The translations under genes were made by a program, and so were the position numbers. This document shows positions 20,486 through 29,481 of a stretch of 64,000 nt of DNA, one piece after another (position 1 is the stretch's first letter; every line of letters begins with the position of its first letter). The notes below the pieces were generated by a model. That model saw only the letters and a list, made by a program, of their open reading frames with translations, did no database searches and was not told the DNA's origin. The stretch lies in NCBI RefSeq assembly GCF_002688585.1, contig NZ_CP024034.1:239501-303500 (forward strand), read 5' to 3'. Source of the stretch: Candidatus Fonsibacter ubiquis. GTDB lineage: Bacteria; Pseudomonadota; Alphaproteobacteria; Pelagibacterales; Pelagibacteraceae.

Positions 20486-21502
20486 TTAAGCTGCTTTTTT
20501 TTCTAAATCTAATTTCCATTTACCGATTGAGGCAAGACTATTCATTTCAGATCTTACATCAAAAACTGCTTGAACAGTAACCCTATCATTAATATTTTTT
20601 GCCCAAGTTTTTAATGCACTTTGCTGTAGCGCTCTACCGTATGAAAATGTAAAAGCAAAATTTGTATCATTAATTTTATTAATAGAGTTAAGGTTCTCAG
20701 TTGCTTCAATTTCACTTTGCCCACCTGAAAGAAAAGCTATTCCAGGAACTTCTTTTGGAACATTTCTTTTAAGACAATCAAGAGTTTTCTCAGCAACTTC
20801 TCCAGTTATATTTTTTTTTCCAGACTCAGAACCATTTAATATCATATTAGGTTTTAACACTATTCCTTTCAAATTTACTTTGTGAATAGCGAGTTGATGA
20901 AAACATTCATTTAATACTGCAGAAGTTACTTCATAACATTTTTTAATATCATGGTTACCGTCCATTAAAACTTCAGGTTCAACAATTGGAACCATATTTG
21001 TGTCTTGAACAATGGCAGCGTATCTTGCAAGTGCATGGGCGTTTGCAACTATTGAAGTTTTCGATGGATAGATATTTGATATTTCATAGACAGCTCTCCA
21101 TTTAGTAAATCTTGCTCCTAATTTATAATATTCAATTAATCTTTCTTTTAGACCATCCAGTCCTTCAGTAATTTTTTCATCATTTGAAAGAGCAAGTGGT
21201 TTCACCCCTCTATCAACTTTAATTCCAGGAATAATTCCTTGGTCACTAAGTATTTTTGAAATAGTTCTACCATTGGATGCAGTTTGTTTTATTGTTTCGT
21301 CAAACAAGATTACTCCACTTATAAAATCTTTAATTTTTTTGGATGTGAAAAGAGTTTCTCGAAAATTTAATCGATTTTCTTCTGTGGAGGGAATTTTTAT
21401 AGAATCTAACCTTTTAGTCATTGTGCTATTACTTTCGTCAGCGGCTAAAATTCCTTTGCCTTTTTGCACCATTGCAAGTGCAATAGACTCGATACTGTTC
21501 AT
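20486..21502 (-). CDS. fba: Fructose-bisphosphate aldolase, class I
   Basis: Reversibly cleaves fructose 1,6-bisphosphate to DHAP and glyceraldehyde 3-phosphate through a Schiff base. The conserved opening GKGILAADESNSTMTKRL and the Schiff-base lysine Lys217 in GIVLKPNM identify the class I family; the C-terminal SYGRALQQSALKTW is also typical. The length of 338 residues is normal. Part of the tkt-pgk-fba-thiE group, which can serve gluconeogenesis or the pentose phosphate pathway as well as glycolysis. Confidence 0.96.
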   Translation of the reverse strand: MNSIESIALAMVQKGKGILAADESNSTMTKRLDSIKIPSTEENRLNFRETLFTSKKIKDFISGVILFDETIKQTASNGRTISKILSDQGIIPGIKVDRGVKPLALSNDEKITEGLDGLKERLIEYYKLGARFTKWRAVYEISNIYPSKTSIVANAHALARYAAIVQDTNMVPIVEPEVLMDGNHDIKKCYEVTSAVLNECFHQLAIHKVNLKGIVLKPNMILNGSESGKKNITGEVAEKTLDCLKRNVPKEVPGIAFLSGGQSEIEATENLNSINKINDTNFAFTFSYGRALQQSALKTWAKNINDRVTVQAVFDVRSEMNSLASIGKWKLDLEKKAA

Positions 21503-21529
21503 AGAACTAATCTTTTAGTTATTTAAAAA

Positions 21530-22717
21530 TTATTTTTCAAGGACTTTTAGCCCAGGAAGTATTTTTCCCTCAAGCCATTCTAAAAAAGCACCACCTGCAG
21601 TTGAGATATAACTAAAACCATCTTCAGCTTTTGCTTTTTTAATTGCTGCAGCAGTATCACCACCGCCAGCTATGGATGTTAATAATTTTTTTTGTGTATT
21701 AATTTTAATTAATTTTGCAACTTCATTACTGCCATTAGCAAATAGATCTTTTTCAAAAAATCCTAGCGGACCATTCCATAGTAGAGTTTTTGATAAATTA
21801 ATAATTTCACTAATACTTTTTATAGTATTAATACCAATATCAAAAATAATATCATTAGCCTCTATCTCAGATAAATTTTTATTTTTACCAGAGGTGTTTT
21901 CACTAGTTGAGACAACAACATCTTTTGGAATTATTAGTTTGCAGTTATATTCTTTAGCTATGGAAATAATTTTCTTTATGGTTTCTTCTTTATTAGGCTC
22001 AAACAAAGATTTACCAATCTGAAAATTATTATATTTTATAAAATTATTGGCCATGGCACCACCAATAATCATAAAATCGACTTTTTTAATTAAATTTGAA
22101 ATTAAATCAATTTTTGTAGATATTTTTGAACCACCAATAATACAAGTAATAGGTTTATTAGATTTATTAAAAATTTTTTCTAAAGAATTTAATTCATTAA
22201 AAATTGTTTCTCCCGCATAAGATTTTATAAATTTCGTTATTCCGGTTACTGACGCGTGTGCTCGATGAGAGCATGAAAATGCTTCATTTATATAAATATC
22301 TGCAAGATTTGCTAATTGTTGAGAAAATTCAAGATCATTTTGTTCTTCTTCTTTGTGAAATCTAATATTTTCTAAAAGAAACAACTCTTTATCTGACTGT
22401 CTAATACTGTTCTTAGTTTCATTATTCAAATAATTATTTAAGAAGACTATGTCTTTTTTAAAAATATTTTCTAATTTATTTTTAACCTGATCTAGAGATA
22501 ATCCTTCTTTTCCATTTTTTTGAGGTCTTCCTAAATGAGAACATAAGATAATTTTAGCTTTTTTAGATAATAACTTATTAATGATATCTTTCATTTTAAC
22601 GATTTTCGTATCGTCAATTACCTTTCCATCTTTTATTGGAATATTAAAATCAACTCTTAAAAAAATAATTTTGCCTTTAATATCCTCATTGCTAGAAAGC
22701 GTATTTAGATTATTCAT
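21530..22717 (-). CDS. pgk: Phosphoglycerate kinase
   Basis: Interconverts 1,3-bisphosphoglycerate and 3-phosphoglycerate with ADP/ATP. The start has FLRVDFNIPIKDGKV and the SHLGRP motif; the nucleotide-binding end has AGGGDTAAAIKKA and STAGGAFLEWLEGK. The 395-residue length is normal. It lies 12 bp downstream of tkt; the gap gene that separates these two in many alphaproteobacteria is absent. Confidence 0.97.
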   Translation of the reverse strand: MNNLNTLSSNEDIKGKIIFLRVDFNIPIKDGKVIDDTKIVKMKDIINKLLSKKAKIILCSHLGRPQKNGKEGLSLDQVKNKLENIFKKDIVFLNNYLNNETKNSIRQSDKELFLLENIRFHKEEEQNDLEFSQQLANLADIYINEAFSCSHRAHASVTGITKFIKSYAGETIFNELNSLEKIFNKSNKPITCIIGGSKISTKIDLISNLIKKVDFMIIGGAMANNFIKYNNFQIGKSLFEPNKEETIKKIISIAKEYNCKLIIPKDVVVSTSENTSGKNKNLSEIEANDIIFDIGINTIKSISEIINLSKTLLWNGPLGFFEKDLFANGSNEVAKLIKINTQKKLLTSIAGGGDTAAAIKKAKAEDGFSYISTAGGAFLEWLEGKILPGLKVLEK

Positions 22718-22729
22718 GTATAAGCTTGA

Positions 22730-24712
22730 TTATTTGTAATTTTTCCTGATCTCAGAGGTAATATTTTCAGATGTAAGACCAAAATGTTTATATATTTGTT
22801 TATAAGGCGCACTCTTTCCAAATGAATTGATACCAAAAGAAATTCCATTAGATGTATATTTTTCCCAACCCGTTGTAACTCCAGCTTCTATAGTTACTCT
22901 AAAGGAGTTTTTTCCTAAAATTTTATTTTTATATTCTTGAGATTGTTTCTCAAATAATTCTAAACAAGGCATAGAAATAACTTTTGATTCTATATTTTGA
23001 TCATTTAATTTTTTTTGCACATCCAACGCAATCTCTACTTCAGATCCAGTTGCAATTATTGTTAGATTGCAATTATCTTTTTTAGAATCACTCAATATGT
23101 AGCCTCCATATTGAGTTAAATTTTCTTTAGATTCTTTTTTTCTTACCATTGGCAAATCTTGTCTTGTAAGAGCAAGAACGCTAGGTGATGATTTTGATTT
23201 TAAAGCTAATTCCCAGGCCTCTAAAGTTTCAATGGAGTCTGCTGGTCTAAATACATTTAAATTTGGAATTGATCTTAAACTAAATAACTGTTCCACGGGT
23301 TGATGCGTCGGCCCATCTTCACCAAGACCAATTGAGTCATGTGTTAATACATATATGACTCTTTGTTTCATTAATGCGGCCAATCTAATTGATGGCTTGC
23401 AATAATCTGAAAATATTAAAAACGTTCCACCGTATGGAATGATACTTTGATCTAAAGCCAAACCATTCATTACGCCGCACATACCATGTTCTCTTATTCC
23501 GTAGTGAATATATGTACCATTAAAATTACTAGCTTTTATTATTTTTTGAGATGATGATTTTGTATTATTAGAACCTGTTAAATCTGCAGAGCCGCCTATA
23601 AGCTCTGGAATAAATGTTGTAATTGACTCAAGACATGCTTCTGAAGATTTTCTTGTAGCAGTGGGCTTTAAATTTTCAAAAAATTTATCTTTAATTTGAT
23701 TAATTTTTTCATTAAAGTTTTTTGGTAAGTTGCCAGAATTAATTCTCAAAATCTCTTCTTTTTTATTTTTTTCTAATTTATCAAAATTCTTTTTCCAATT
23801 TTCTTCATGTTTTTTTCCAGTAATAATTAATTTTCTCCACTCTTTTAAAATTTTTTCAGGTATCTCAAATGGAGGATATGACCATTTTAATTTTTTTCTA
23901 ACCAATTCAATCTCTGGGCCTCCCAAAGGACTTCCATGAACCGAGGCAGTATTACTTTTGTTTGGCGAACCATAACCAATAATAGTTTTGCAAGATATAA
24001 CCGTTGGTTTTTTTGCTGTTTGTACTTTACTAATGGCTTTTGAAATTTGATTATGATTATGACCATTAATCTCAATCAAATCCCAGTTATAAGAAGAAAA
24101 TCTTTTTCTATAATCGTCAGAAATACTAAGATTTGTATTTCCATCTATAGAAATAGAGTTGTTATCAAAAAATAATATTAAGTTTTTAAGTTTTAAGTGT
24201 CCGGCTAGACTCATTGCTTCATGACTTATACCTTCCATTAAACAACCATCACCTGCAATTACATAAGTTTTATGATTGCAAATCTTATTACCAAATTTTT
24301 CTCTATTAATTTCTTCGGCTAAAGCAAAACCAACAGCATTAGCTATGCCTTGTCCTAAGGGGCCAGTGGTCGTTTCTATTCCAGAATCTTTTTCATATTC
24401 AGGATGCCCAGCGCAAATAGAATCTAATTGTCTAAAATTTTTTATATCTTCAATAGTAATACTTTTATAACCAGATAAGTATAAAGCAGAATAAAGCAAC
24501 ATTGACCCATGACCTGCTGACAAAACAAATCTATCTCTATTAAACCAAGATGGATTATGAGGATTAAATCTTAAAAATTTATTAAAAAGAATCGTTGTTA
24601 CATCAGCCATTCCCATGGGCATACCAGGATGACCAGAGTTTGCTTTTTGAACTGCGTCAATTGACAAAAATCTTATTGCATTAGCTAGATCTGAGTAATT
24701 ATTTTTTGTCAT
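22730..24712 (-). CDS. tkt: Transketolase
   Basis: Transfers two-carbon units between sugar phosphates with thiamine diphosphate. The N-terminal domain has KANSGHPGMPMGMAD and the ThDP motif GDGCLMEGISHEAMSLAG; the pyrimidine domain has GIREHGMCGVMNGLAL. The 660-residue length is standard. It is the first gene of the tkt-pgk-fba-thiE run and diverges from the coiled-coil/zapA genes across a 75-bp gap. Confidence 0.97.
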   Translation of the reverse strand: MTKNNYSDLANAIRFLSIDAVQKANSGHPGMPMGMADVTTILFNKFLRFNPHNPSWFNRDRFVLSAGHGSMLLYSALYLSGYKSITIEDIKNFRQLDSICAGHPEYEKDSGIETTTGPLGQGIANAVGFALAEEINREKFGNKICNHKTYVIAGDGCLMEGISHEAMSLAGHLKLKNLILFFDNNSISIDGNTNLSISDDYRKRFSSYNWDLIEINGHNHNQISKAISKVQTAKKPTVISCKTIIGYGSPNKSNTASVHGSPLGGPEIELVRKKLKWSYPPFEIPEKILKEWRKLIITGKKHEENWKKNFDKLEKNKKEEILRINSGNLPKNFNEKINQIKDKFFENLKPTATRKSSEACLESITTFIPELIGGSADLTGSNNTKSSSQKIIKASNFNGTYIHYGIREHGMCGVMNGLALDQSIIPYGGTFLIFSDYCKPSIRLAALMKQRVIYVLTHDSIGLGEDGPTHQPVEQLFSLRSIPNLNVFRPADSIETLEAWELALKSKSSPSVLALTRQDLPMVRKKESKENLTQYGGYILSDSKKDNCNLTIIATGSEVEIALDVQKKLNDQNIESKVISMPCLELFEKQSQEYKNKILGKNSFRVTIEAGVTTGWEKYTSNGISFGINSFGKSAPYKQIYKHFGLTSENITSEIRKNYK

Positions 24713-24787
24713 GAAACATAGATAGACTTGGATTGCAGGAATTATTATTATGTTTAAGATGCAAATTAAACATTTTTTTTCAGTTTA

Positions 24788-25312
24788 ATGAATTTAAAAA
24801 ATAAAGAAACACAGCTATTCGAAAGTTTAAACAAACTAGATTCAATCGCAGATTTAATTAAAACCTCAAAAGAAGAAAGCAGCTATCTAAAAAAATTAAG
24901 CCATCAGTTAGAAAAAGAAAAAGAAGAATTGCATCAGAAGTCAAAAAATTTAGAACAAGAAAAAAATAATATCATCAATGAGCTAAAAGTTTTTGAAGAA
25001 AAACTAAATAATCAAGATGCAGGAAATTATGAATTATTAAATAAAATTGATCTTATAGAAAAAGAAAATCAAACAATAAAAGATGAATTAGCTAAAATGG
25101 AAGAAGAATTAAAAGAGTCAAGATATAAAATTGAGGAAACTGAAAATATTAACAAAAATTTAAAAGAAGAAGTTAATTCTGTCCAAACTGAATTGCAGTC
25201 AACAAAAGAACAATTGGAACAAATATTAAAAAATAAAAAAATGTTTGTGAAAAAAATTGACGAATTAAGCCAAGAGACAGATGCCATGTTAGGAGAATTT
25301 GATAAATGGTAA
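24788..25312 (+). CDS. Coiled-coil protein of unknown function, upstream of zapA
   Basis: A 174-residue, highly charged protein that is predicted coiled coil over most of its length (residues 5-165), with regular Leu/Ile spacing among Lys/Glu and no membrane segment. It overlaps zapA by 7 bp, indicating translational coupling. In other alphaproteobacteria a short DUF4164-type coiled-coil protein occupies this place between tkt and zapA; this may be a longer, diverged counterpart. Coupling to zapA suggests a role with ZapA at the division site, which is inference only. Confidence 0.75.
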   Translation: MNLKNKETQLFESLNKLDSIADLIKTSKEESSYLKKLSHQLEKEKEELHQKSKNLEQEKNNIINELKVFEEKLNNQDAGNYELLNKIDLIEKENQTIKDELAKMEEELKESRYKIEETENINKNLKEEVNSVQTELQSTKEQLEQILKNKKMFVKKIDELSQETDAMLGEFDKW

Positions 25313-25734
25313 ATGTTACTGTTAAATTTAACAATCGAGATTATATTCTTTCATGCGAAGATGGGCAGGAGCAGGAATTAGAAAAATTATCCTTACATTT
25401 AAATGAAAAATTTGAAAAGCTTAAAAGTGATCTTGGAAATATAGGCGAAAGTAAACTTTTATTAATTAGCTCTATTCAAGTGATTGATGAAATGTTTACC
25501 ATCAAAGAGTCTATAGAAAAGCTTAAAAATCAAAACAAAACTTTACTAGATAAATTTAAAGAAATTAAAAATTTATCAATTCTATATAAAGAAGATAAAG
25601 AAAAAGAAATTCAAAGTCTACAATCAGAATTGCAAGAACTTAAAGGCAAAATCTTAGATAATGAAAAAAATTATTCAGAGTCTATCGAAAAAGTTTCAAA
25701 TTCAATAAATAATTTTTTAGAAAAAATTAATTAA
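25306..25734 (+). CDS. zapA: Cell division protein ZapA
   Basis: Bundles FtsZ filaments at midcell. The N-terminal globular domain has VTVKFNNRDYILSCEDGQEQELEKL, followed by a long coiled-coil tail (residues 65-140). The length of 142 residues is near the usual range, with a somewhat long tail. Followed after only 5 bp by the 5-formyl-THF cyclo-ligase gene, leaving no room for the 6S RNA gene that sits here in many proteobacteria. Confidence 0.85.
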   Translation: MVNVTVKFNNRDYILSCEDGQEQELEKLSLHLNEKFEKLKSDLGNIGESKLLLISSIQVIDEMFTIKESIEKLKNQNKTLLDKFKEIKNLSILYKEDKEKEIQSLQSELQELKGKILDNEKNYSESIEKVSNSINNFLEKIN

Positions 25735-25739
25735 ATTTA

Positions 25740-26288
25740 ATGAAAGAAAAGTTAAGGAAGTATTTTTTTTCCTTAAGAAAAAATAAATATTTTAATTTAA
25801 AAGAACAAGATTTTAGTCCATTATTTTCAGAGATTATACGATCCAAAAAAAAAATCATCGGGTCTTATTATTCTATAAACTTTGAATTAGATTTAAAAAT
25901 TTTAAATATGTTGTTATTTAAAAAAGGACTCTCGTTGACATTACCGTTTATTCACAAAGATAATAAATTAATGGAGTTTAAAAAATGGAATTCAAACGAT
26001 GTTTTGCAATTAAATAAATATGGAATACCACAAACTTTTATAAAATCTAAAACTTTAATACCTGATATTTTTTTAGTTCCACTGTTAGCTTTTGATAAAT
26101 ATGGTAATAGGCTCGGCTACGGTTCAGGATATTACGACAAATATTTTAATATGTTAAATTTAAATAAAAAAAAATTTAGAACAATTGGAATTGGTTTTTC
26201 ATTTCAAAAAAAAGATAAATTAAAAGTATTTAAAACGGACTTTTGTTTAGATGCTGTTTTTACAGAAAAAGGATTTTTAAAAATTTAA
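25740..26288 (+). CDS. fau: 5-formyltetrahydrofolate cyclo-ligase
   Basis: Converts 5-formyl-THF to 5,10-methenyl-THF with ATP, recycling a storage and inhibitory folate form. The family signature GNRLGYGSGYYDKYF near residues 122-136 is intact. At 182 residues it is a normal length. The N-terminal substrate site is Lys-rich and divergent. Stop overlaps the ymdB start (TAATG). Confidence 0.93.
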   Translation: MKEKLRKYFFSLRKNKYFNLKEQDFSPLFSEIIRSKKKIIGSYYSINFELDLKILNMLLFKKGLSLTLPFIHKDNKLMEFKKWNSNDVLQLNKYGIPQTFIKSKTLIPDIFLVPLLAFDKYGNRLGYGSGYYDKYFNMLNLNKKKFRTIGIGFSFQKKDKLKVFKTDFCLDAVFTEKGFLKI

Positions 26289-27097
26289 TGAATTTCTTAT
26301 TTTTAGGGGATATTGTTGGAAGATCCGGAAGAGATATAGTTTTATCTGAATTACCAAAGTTAAAAACTAACGAAGAAATAGACTTTGTTATTGTGAATGG
26401 AGAAAATGCTGCAGGTGGTTATGGAATTACAAAAAAAATTTGCGATGAGCTATTTTCAGTTGGGGTTGATGTAATTACCTCTGGAAATCATATTTGGGAT
26501 CAAAAAGAAACAGCAGATTTTATATCTACGGAAAAGAGATTGTTGCGACCCTTGAATTTTATGGAGGGTACACCAGGATCAGGTTGTGAGATTTATTCTT
26601 TAAAAAATAATAAGAAAGTTGCTGTAATTAATATTATGGGAAACGTTTATATGAAAAAAGCAAATGATGTTTTCAATTGTATTTCTCTAAAATTACAATC
26701 TTTAAAATTAAGCAAAGATGTAGATTTTATTATCGTTGATATTCATGCTGAAATAACTAGTGAAAAAATAGCCATGGGTCATTATCTTGATGGTCTAGTT
26801 ACATTAGTTGTAGGAACGCATAGTCATGTACCTACTTATGATTTTAGAATTTTAAATAATGGAACTGCATATCAAACTGATGCTGGCATGTGTGGAGATT
26901 ATGATTCAGTCATAGGAATGGATAAAGATGCAGCATTAAAAAAATTTTTAAAACAGCCAAATTTAGAACGTTTATCTCCTGCATTAGGTAAAGGAACTTT
27001 ATCTGGAATTAAAGTATTGGCCGACGACAAAACGGGTCTTGCAAAAGATATAAAACCCATCACAATTGGCGCTCATTTTAATCAAAGATCATTTTAA
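26288..27097 (+). CDS. ymdB: YmdB/TIGR00282-family metallophosphoesterase
   Basis: A calcineurin-like phosphoesterase related to the YmdB 2',3'-cyclic nucleotide phosphodiesterase. Metal ligands lie in GDIVGRSGRD, NGENAAGGYG, TSGNHIWDQKE and VGTHSHVPTYD. Starting at ATG 26288 gives 269 residues and the exact family start MNFLFLGDIVG; a longer in-frame reading from 26243 runs into fau and is not needed. Members act on cyclic nucleotides or RNA ends; the substrate here is unknown. Confidence 0.92.
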   Translation: MNFLFLGDIVGRSGRDIVLSELPKLKTNEEIDFVIVNGENAAGGYGITKKICDELFSVGVDVITSGNHIWDQKETADFISTEKRLLRPLNFMEGTPGSGCEIYSLKNNKKVAVINIMGNVYMKKANDVFNCISLKLQSLKLSKDVDFIIVDIHAEITSEKIAMGHYLDGLVTLVVGTHSHVPTYDFRILNNGTAYQTDAGMCGDYDSVIGMDKDAALKKFLKQPNLERLSPALGKGTLSGIKVLADDKTGLAKDIKPITIGAHFNQRSF

Positions 27098-27101
27098 AAG
27101 C

Positions 27102-27845
27102 ATGGCAGGTCATTCGCATTTTAAAAATATGATGCACAGGAAAGGACGTGCAGATAAAATACGATCTAAACTATTTACTAAGCTTTCAAGAGAAATAACT
27201 GTTTCAGCAAAACTTGGAACGCCTGATCCTGAAATGAATCCAAGGCTGCGAGCGGCTGTTCAAGCTGCAAGAGCTGCAAATATGCCTAAGGATAATATCG
27301 AAAGAGCTATTAAAAAATCACAGGGAAATATTGATAATAGTTATGAATTTTCAAGATATGAGGGATTTGGACCAGGAAGAACAGGCGTTATCATTGAAGT
27401 ATTAACTGATAATAAAAATCGTGCAGTATCAAATATCAGAACAATATTTCAAAAATTTGGCGGAACCTTGGGCGAAACAGGATCAGTCAGTTATCAATTT
27501 GAACAGATAGGGCAAATCAAGATAAAGAAAGATTTGATGAATGCAAATGACGCTTTAGAGCTGGCAATTAATGCAGGAGCAGAAGATTGCGTTACAACTG
27601 ATTTCTATCATGAAATTAATTGTAAAAAAGAAGAATTTAATTTTGTTAGAGAAAAAATAGAAAAAAAAATCAAAGATTTGAGTTTTGCAGGTCTTATTTG
27701 GAATCCTTTAAATAAAGTTAATTTAGACAAAGAAACATTTACTAAAATTGTAAATTTTTTAGAGCAGATAGAAGATGATGATGATGTTCAAAATGTTTTT
27801 ACTAATTTTGAAGTTGATGAAAAATTATTAGAAGGGGCGAATTAA
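27102..27845 (+). CDS. yebC: YebC/PmpR-family protein
   Basis: A conserved three-domain protein reported both as a DNA-binding regulator and as a translation factor acting on polyproline stalls. The start MAGHSHFKNMMHRKGRADK at ATG 27102 is the family signature (usually AGHSKWxNIxHRKGxxD), followed by AVQAARAANMPKDNIERAIKK and GFGPGRTGVIIE. The length of 247 residues is normal. In view of the atypical EF-P in the same window, the proposed role of some YebC proteins at proline stalls is worth noting. Confidence 0.94.
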   Translation: MAGHSHFKNMMHRKGRADKIRSKLFTKLSREITVSAKLGTPDPEMNPRLRAAVQAARAANMPKDNIERAIKKSQGNIDNSYEFSRYEGFGPGRTGVIIEVLTDNKNRAVSNIRTIFQKFGGTLGETGSVSYQFEQIGQIKIKKDLMNANDALELAINAGAEDCVTTDFYHEINCKKEEFNFVREKIEKKIKDLSFAGLIWNPLNKVNLDKETFTKIVNFLEQIEDDDDVQNVFTNFEVDEKLLEGAN

Positions 27846-27849
27846 AAAA

Positions 27850-28347
27850 TTGTTAGTTTTTTCTATTGATCCTGGTGTGAGCGGAGCAATTTGTGTTTTT
27901 AAAAATAAGGATATTTTAGATATATATGATGTTCCAACAATGGTTGATGGAAAAAAAAATAAAAGACAAATTAATTCTGCGCAAGTAACTCATATATTCA
28001 AAAGTTTTGTAAAAGAGGGTGACAAAGTTTCAGTAATTGTTGAACAAGTTAATGCAATGCCTGGCCAAGGCGTAACCAGTATGTTTAATTTTGGGCAGTC
28101 CTTTGGAATTATAAAAGGAATATGTGCGGCTTTAAGCTTTCCAATATATTTTGTAAGACCTGCAAAATGGAAAAAACATTTCAATCTAATTGGTTCAGTA
28201 AAAGATGCTAGCAGAACCAAAGTTATAGAAATTTATCCAACTATGTCTCCCAAGATAGCTAGAAAAAAAGATTCTAATAAAGCGGATGCAATTTTAATTG
28301 GGAAATATTTTATAGATAATTATAAAAACGATAGTTTTCATGGTTAG
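27850..28347 (+). CDS. RuvC-like Holliday-junction nuclease, phage type
   Basis: An RNase H-fold nuclease of 165 residues. Likely metal ligands are Asp7 (SIDPGVSGA), Glu65 (VIVEQVNAMPGQG), Asp141 and Asp146 (KKDSNKADAI). The DPGxSGA, MPGQGxxSMFNFGxS and RPAKWKK motifs resemble the RuvC-like resolvases of phages more than canonical RuvC, which usually opens as GIDPGLxxTG. It sits exactly where ruvC lies (after yebC, before ybgC), but ruvA and ruvB are missing from the locus. TTG is the only plausible start. It overlaps ybgC by 8 bp. Resolvase activity is inferred. Confidence 0.82.
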   Translation: MLVFSIDPGVSGAICVFKNKDILDIYDVPTMVDGKKNKRQINSAQVTHIFKSFVKEGDKVSVIVEQVNAMPGQGVTSMFNFGQSFGIIKGICAALSFPIYFVRPAKWKKHFNLIGSVKDASRTKVIEIYPTMSPKIARKKDSNKADAILIGKYFIDNYKNDSFHG

Positions 28348-28753
28348 TGCAATAAAGAAATTTTTTTTTGAAACTAAAGTTTATTACGAGGACACAGATG
28401 CGGGAGGAATTGTTTATTACGCAAATTATTTAAAGTATTTTGAAAGAGCGAGAACTGAACTTATTTATTCTATTGGCTATAATCATAAAGAATTAAATGA
28501 TAAATTAGAAATCAAAATTGTTGTCCATAAATTTACTATTACCTATAAAAAACCAATATTATTTGAAGATAAGATTATTGTTGAGAGTTTTGTAAAAAAT
28601 GTTTCAAACTTGAGAATTGAAATGGCTCAAAATATTTTAAGAGACGATGAAGTTTTAGCAGAAGCGATGGTTGAACTAGTTACTATTGATAATTTTGGAA
28701 AGCCAAAAATAATTCCTGAGGAATTAAAGGCAAAATTAAGCTCTTACATATAA
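28340..28753 (+). CDS. ybgC: Tol-Pal system acyl-CoA thioesterase YbgC
   Basis: A hotdog-fold thioesterase. The catalytic motif YYEDTDAGGIVYYANYLKYFERAR covers about residues 15-38, with the active-site Asp in DTDAGG. The length of 137 residues is normal. It precedes tolQ by 80 bp, as in most proteobacteria; its link to Tol-Pal function is by association. Confidence 0.94.
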   Translation: MVSAIKKFFFETKVYYEDTDAGGIVYYANYLKYFERARTELIYSIGYNHKELNDKLEIKIVVHKFTITYKKPILFEDKIIVESFVKNVSNLRIEMAQNILRDDEVLAEAMVELVTIDNFGKPKIIPEELKAKLSSYI

Positions 28754-28833
28754 TAAAGCAGTAGATCTTTTGCGCAAAGACAAATAAATGACAAGGTTAA
28801 GAATTATATAAAAACCATACAAAATAAAAAATT

Positions 28834-29481
28834 ATGAATTTTGCTGCAAGTAATTTTTCTTTTATCTCATTATTCTTCAAAGCCGATCTTGTTGTAAAAC
28901 TTGTAATTATTATTTTAATTGCTGCATCGATTTACTCCTGGGCGATAATTATTGAAAAATATAAATTGTTTAAAAGAATTAATGGTTCTTCCAATTTTTT
29001 TGAGGATCAGTTTTGGTCTTCAAAATCAGCCGATAGTCTTTATAAGAAATTAGAGGATTACAATGAAGATCCAATGGCTAATGTATTTAAGGCTGGGATG
29101 GAATTTATGATTAAAAATAAATCTAGAGCTTCATCTGTACAAGAGAGAATTCAACAAGCATTGAGTGGCGCTATAGATAAAGAGATGGAAATTGTTGAAA
29201 AAAAATTAACTTTTTTAGCAACCGTTGGATCAACAACTCCTTTTATTGGTTTATTTGGAACAGTGTGGGGTATTATGAATTCTTTTCAATCTATCGCTAT
29301 TTCAAAAAACACAAGTTTAGCTATCGTGGCACCTGGTATAGCGGAGGCATTGTTTGCAACTGCACTAGGATTATTAGCGGCAATTCCTGCAGTGGTTGCT
29401 TATAATAAATTTACTAGTGACTCTAGAAAGTATTCAACGCGTTTAGAAAATTTTAGCCAATCATTTATTTCGATTATATAA
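28834..29481 (+). CDS. tolQ: Tol-Pal system protein TolQ
   Basis: Inner-membrane proton-channel subunit homologous to ExbB and MotA. Three transmembrane helices are visible (about 20-40, 125-150, 165-190); the conserved stretch TVGSTTPFIGLFGTVWGIM and the GIAEALFATALGL helix mark the channel. The length of 215 residues is slightly short but complete. The next gene begins immediately after its stop. Confidence 0.95.
   Translation: MNFAASNFSFISLFFKADLVVKLVIIILIAASIYSWAIIIEKYKLFKRINGSSNFFEDQFWSSKSADSLYKKLEDYNEDPMANVFKAGMEFMIKNKSRASSVQERIQQALSGAIDKEMEIVEKKLTFLATVGSTTPFIGLFGTVWGIMNSFQSIAISKNTSLAIVAPGIAEALFATALGLLAAIPAVVAYNKFTSDSRKYSTRLENFSQSFISII

Noticed and set aside
26243-26287. Upstream in-frame start for ymdB
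   Set aside because: It overlaps fau by 46 bases and adds non-homologous residues; ATG 26288 gives the exact family start and a TAATG coupling.
27066-27101. Upstream in-frame start for yebC
   Set aside because: The extension lies within ymdB, and the family signature MAGHSHF begins exactly at ATG 27102.
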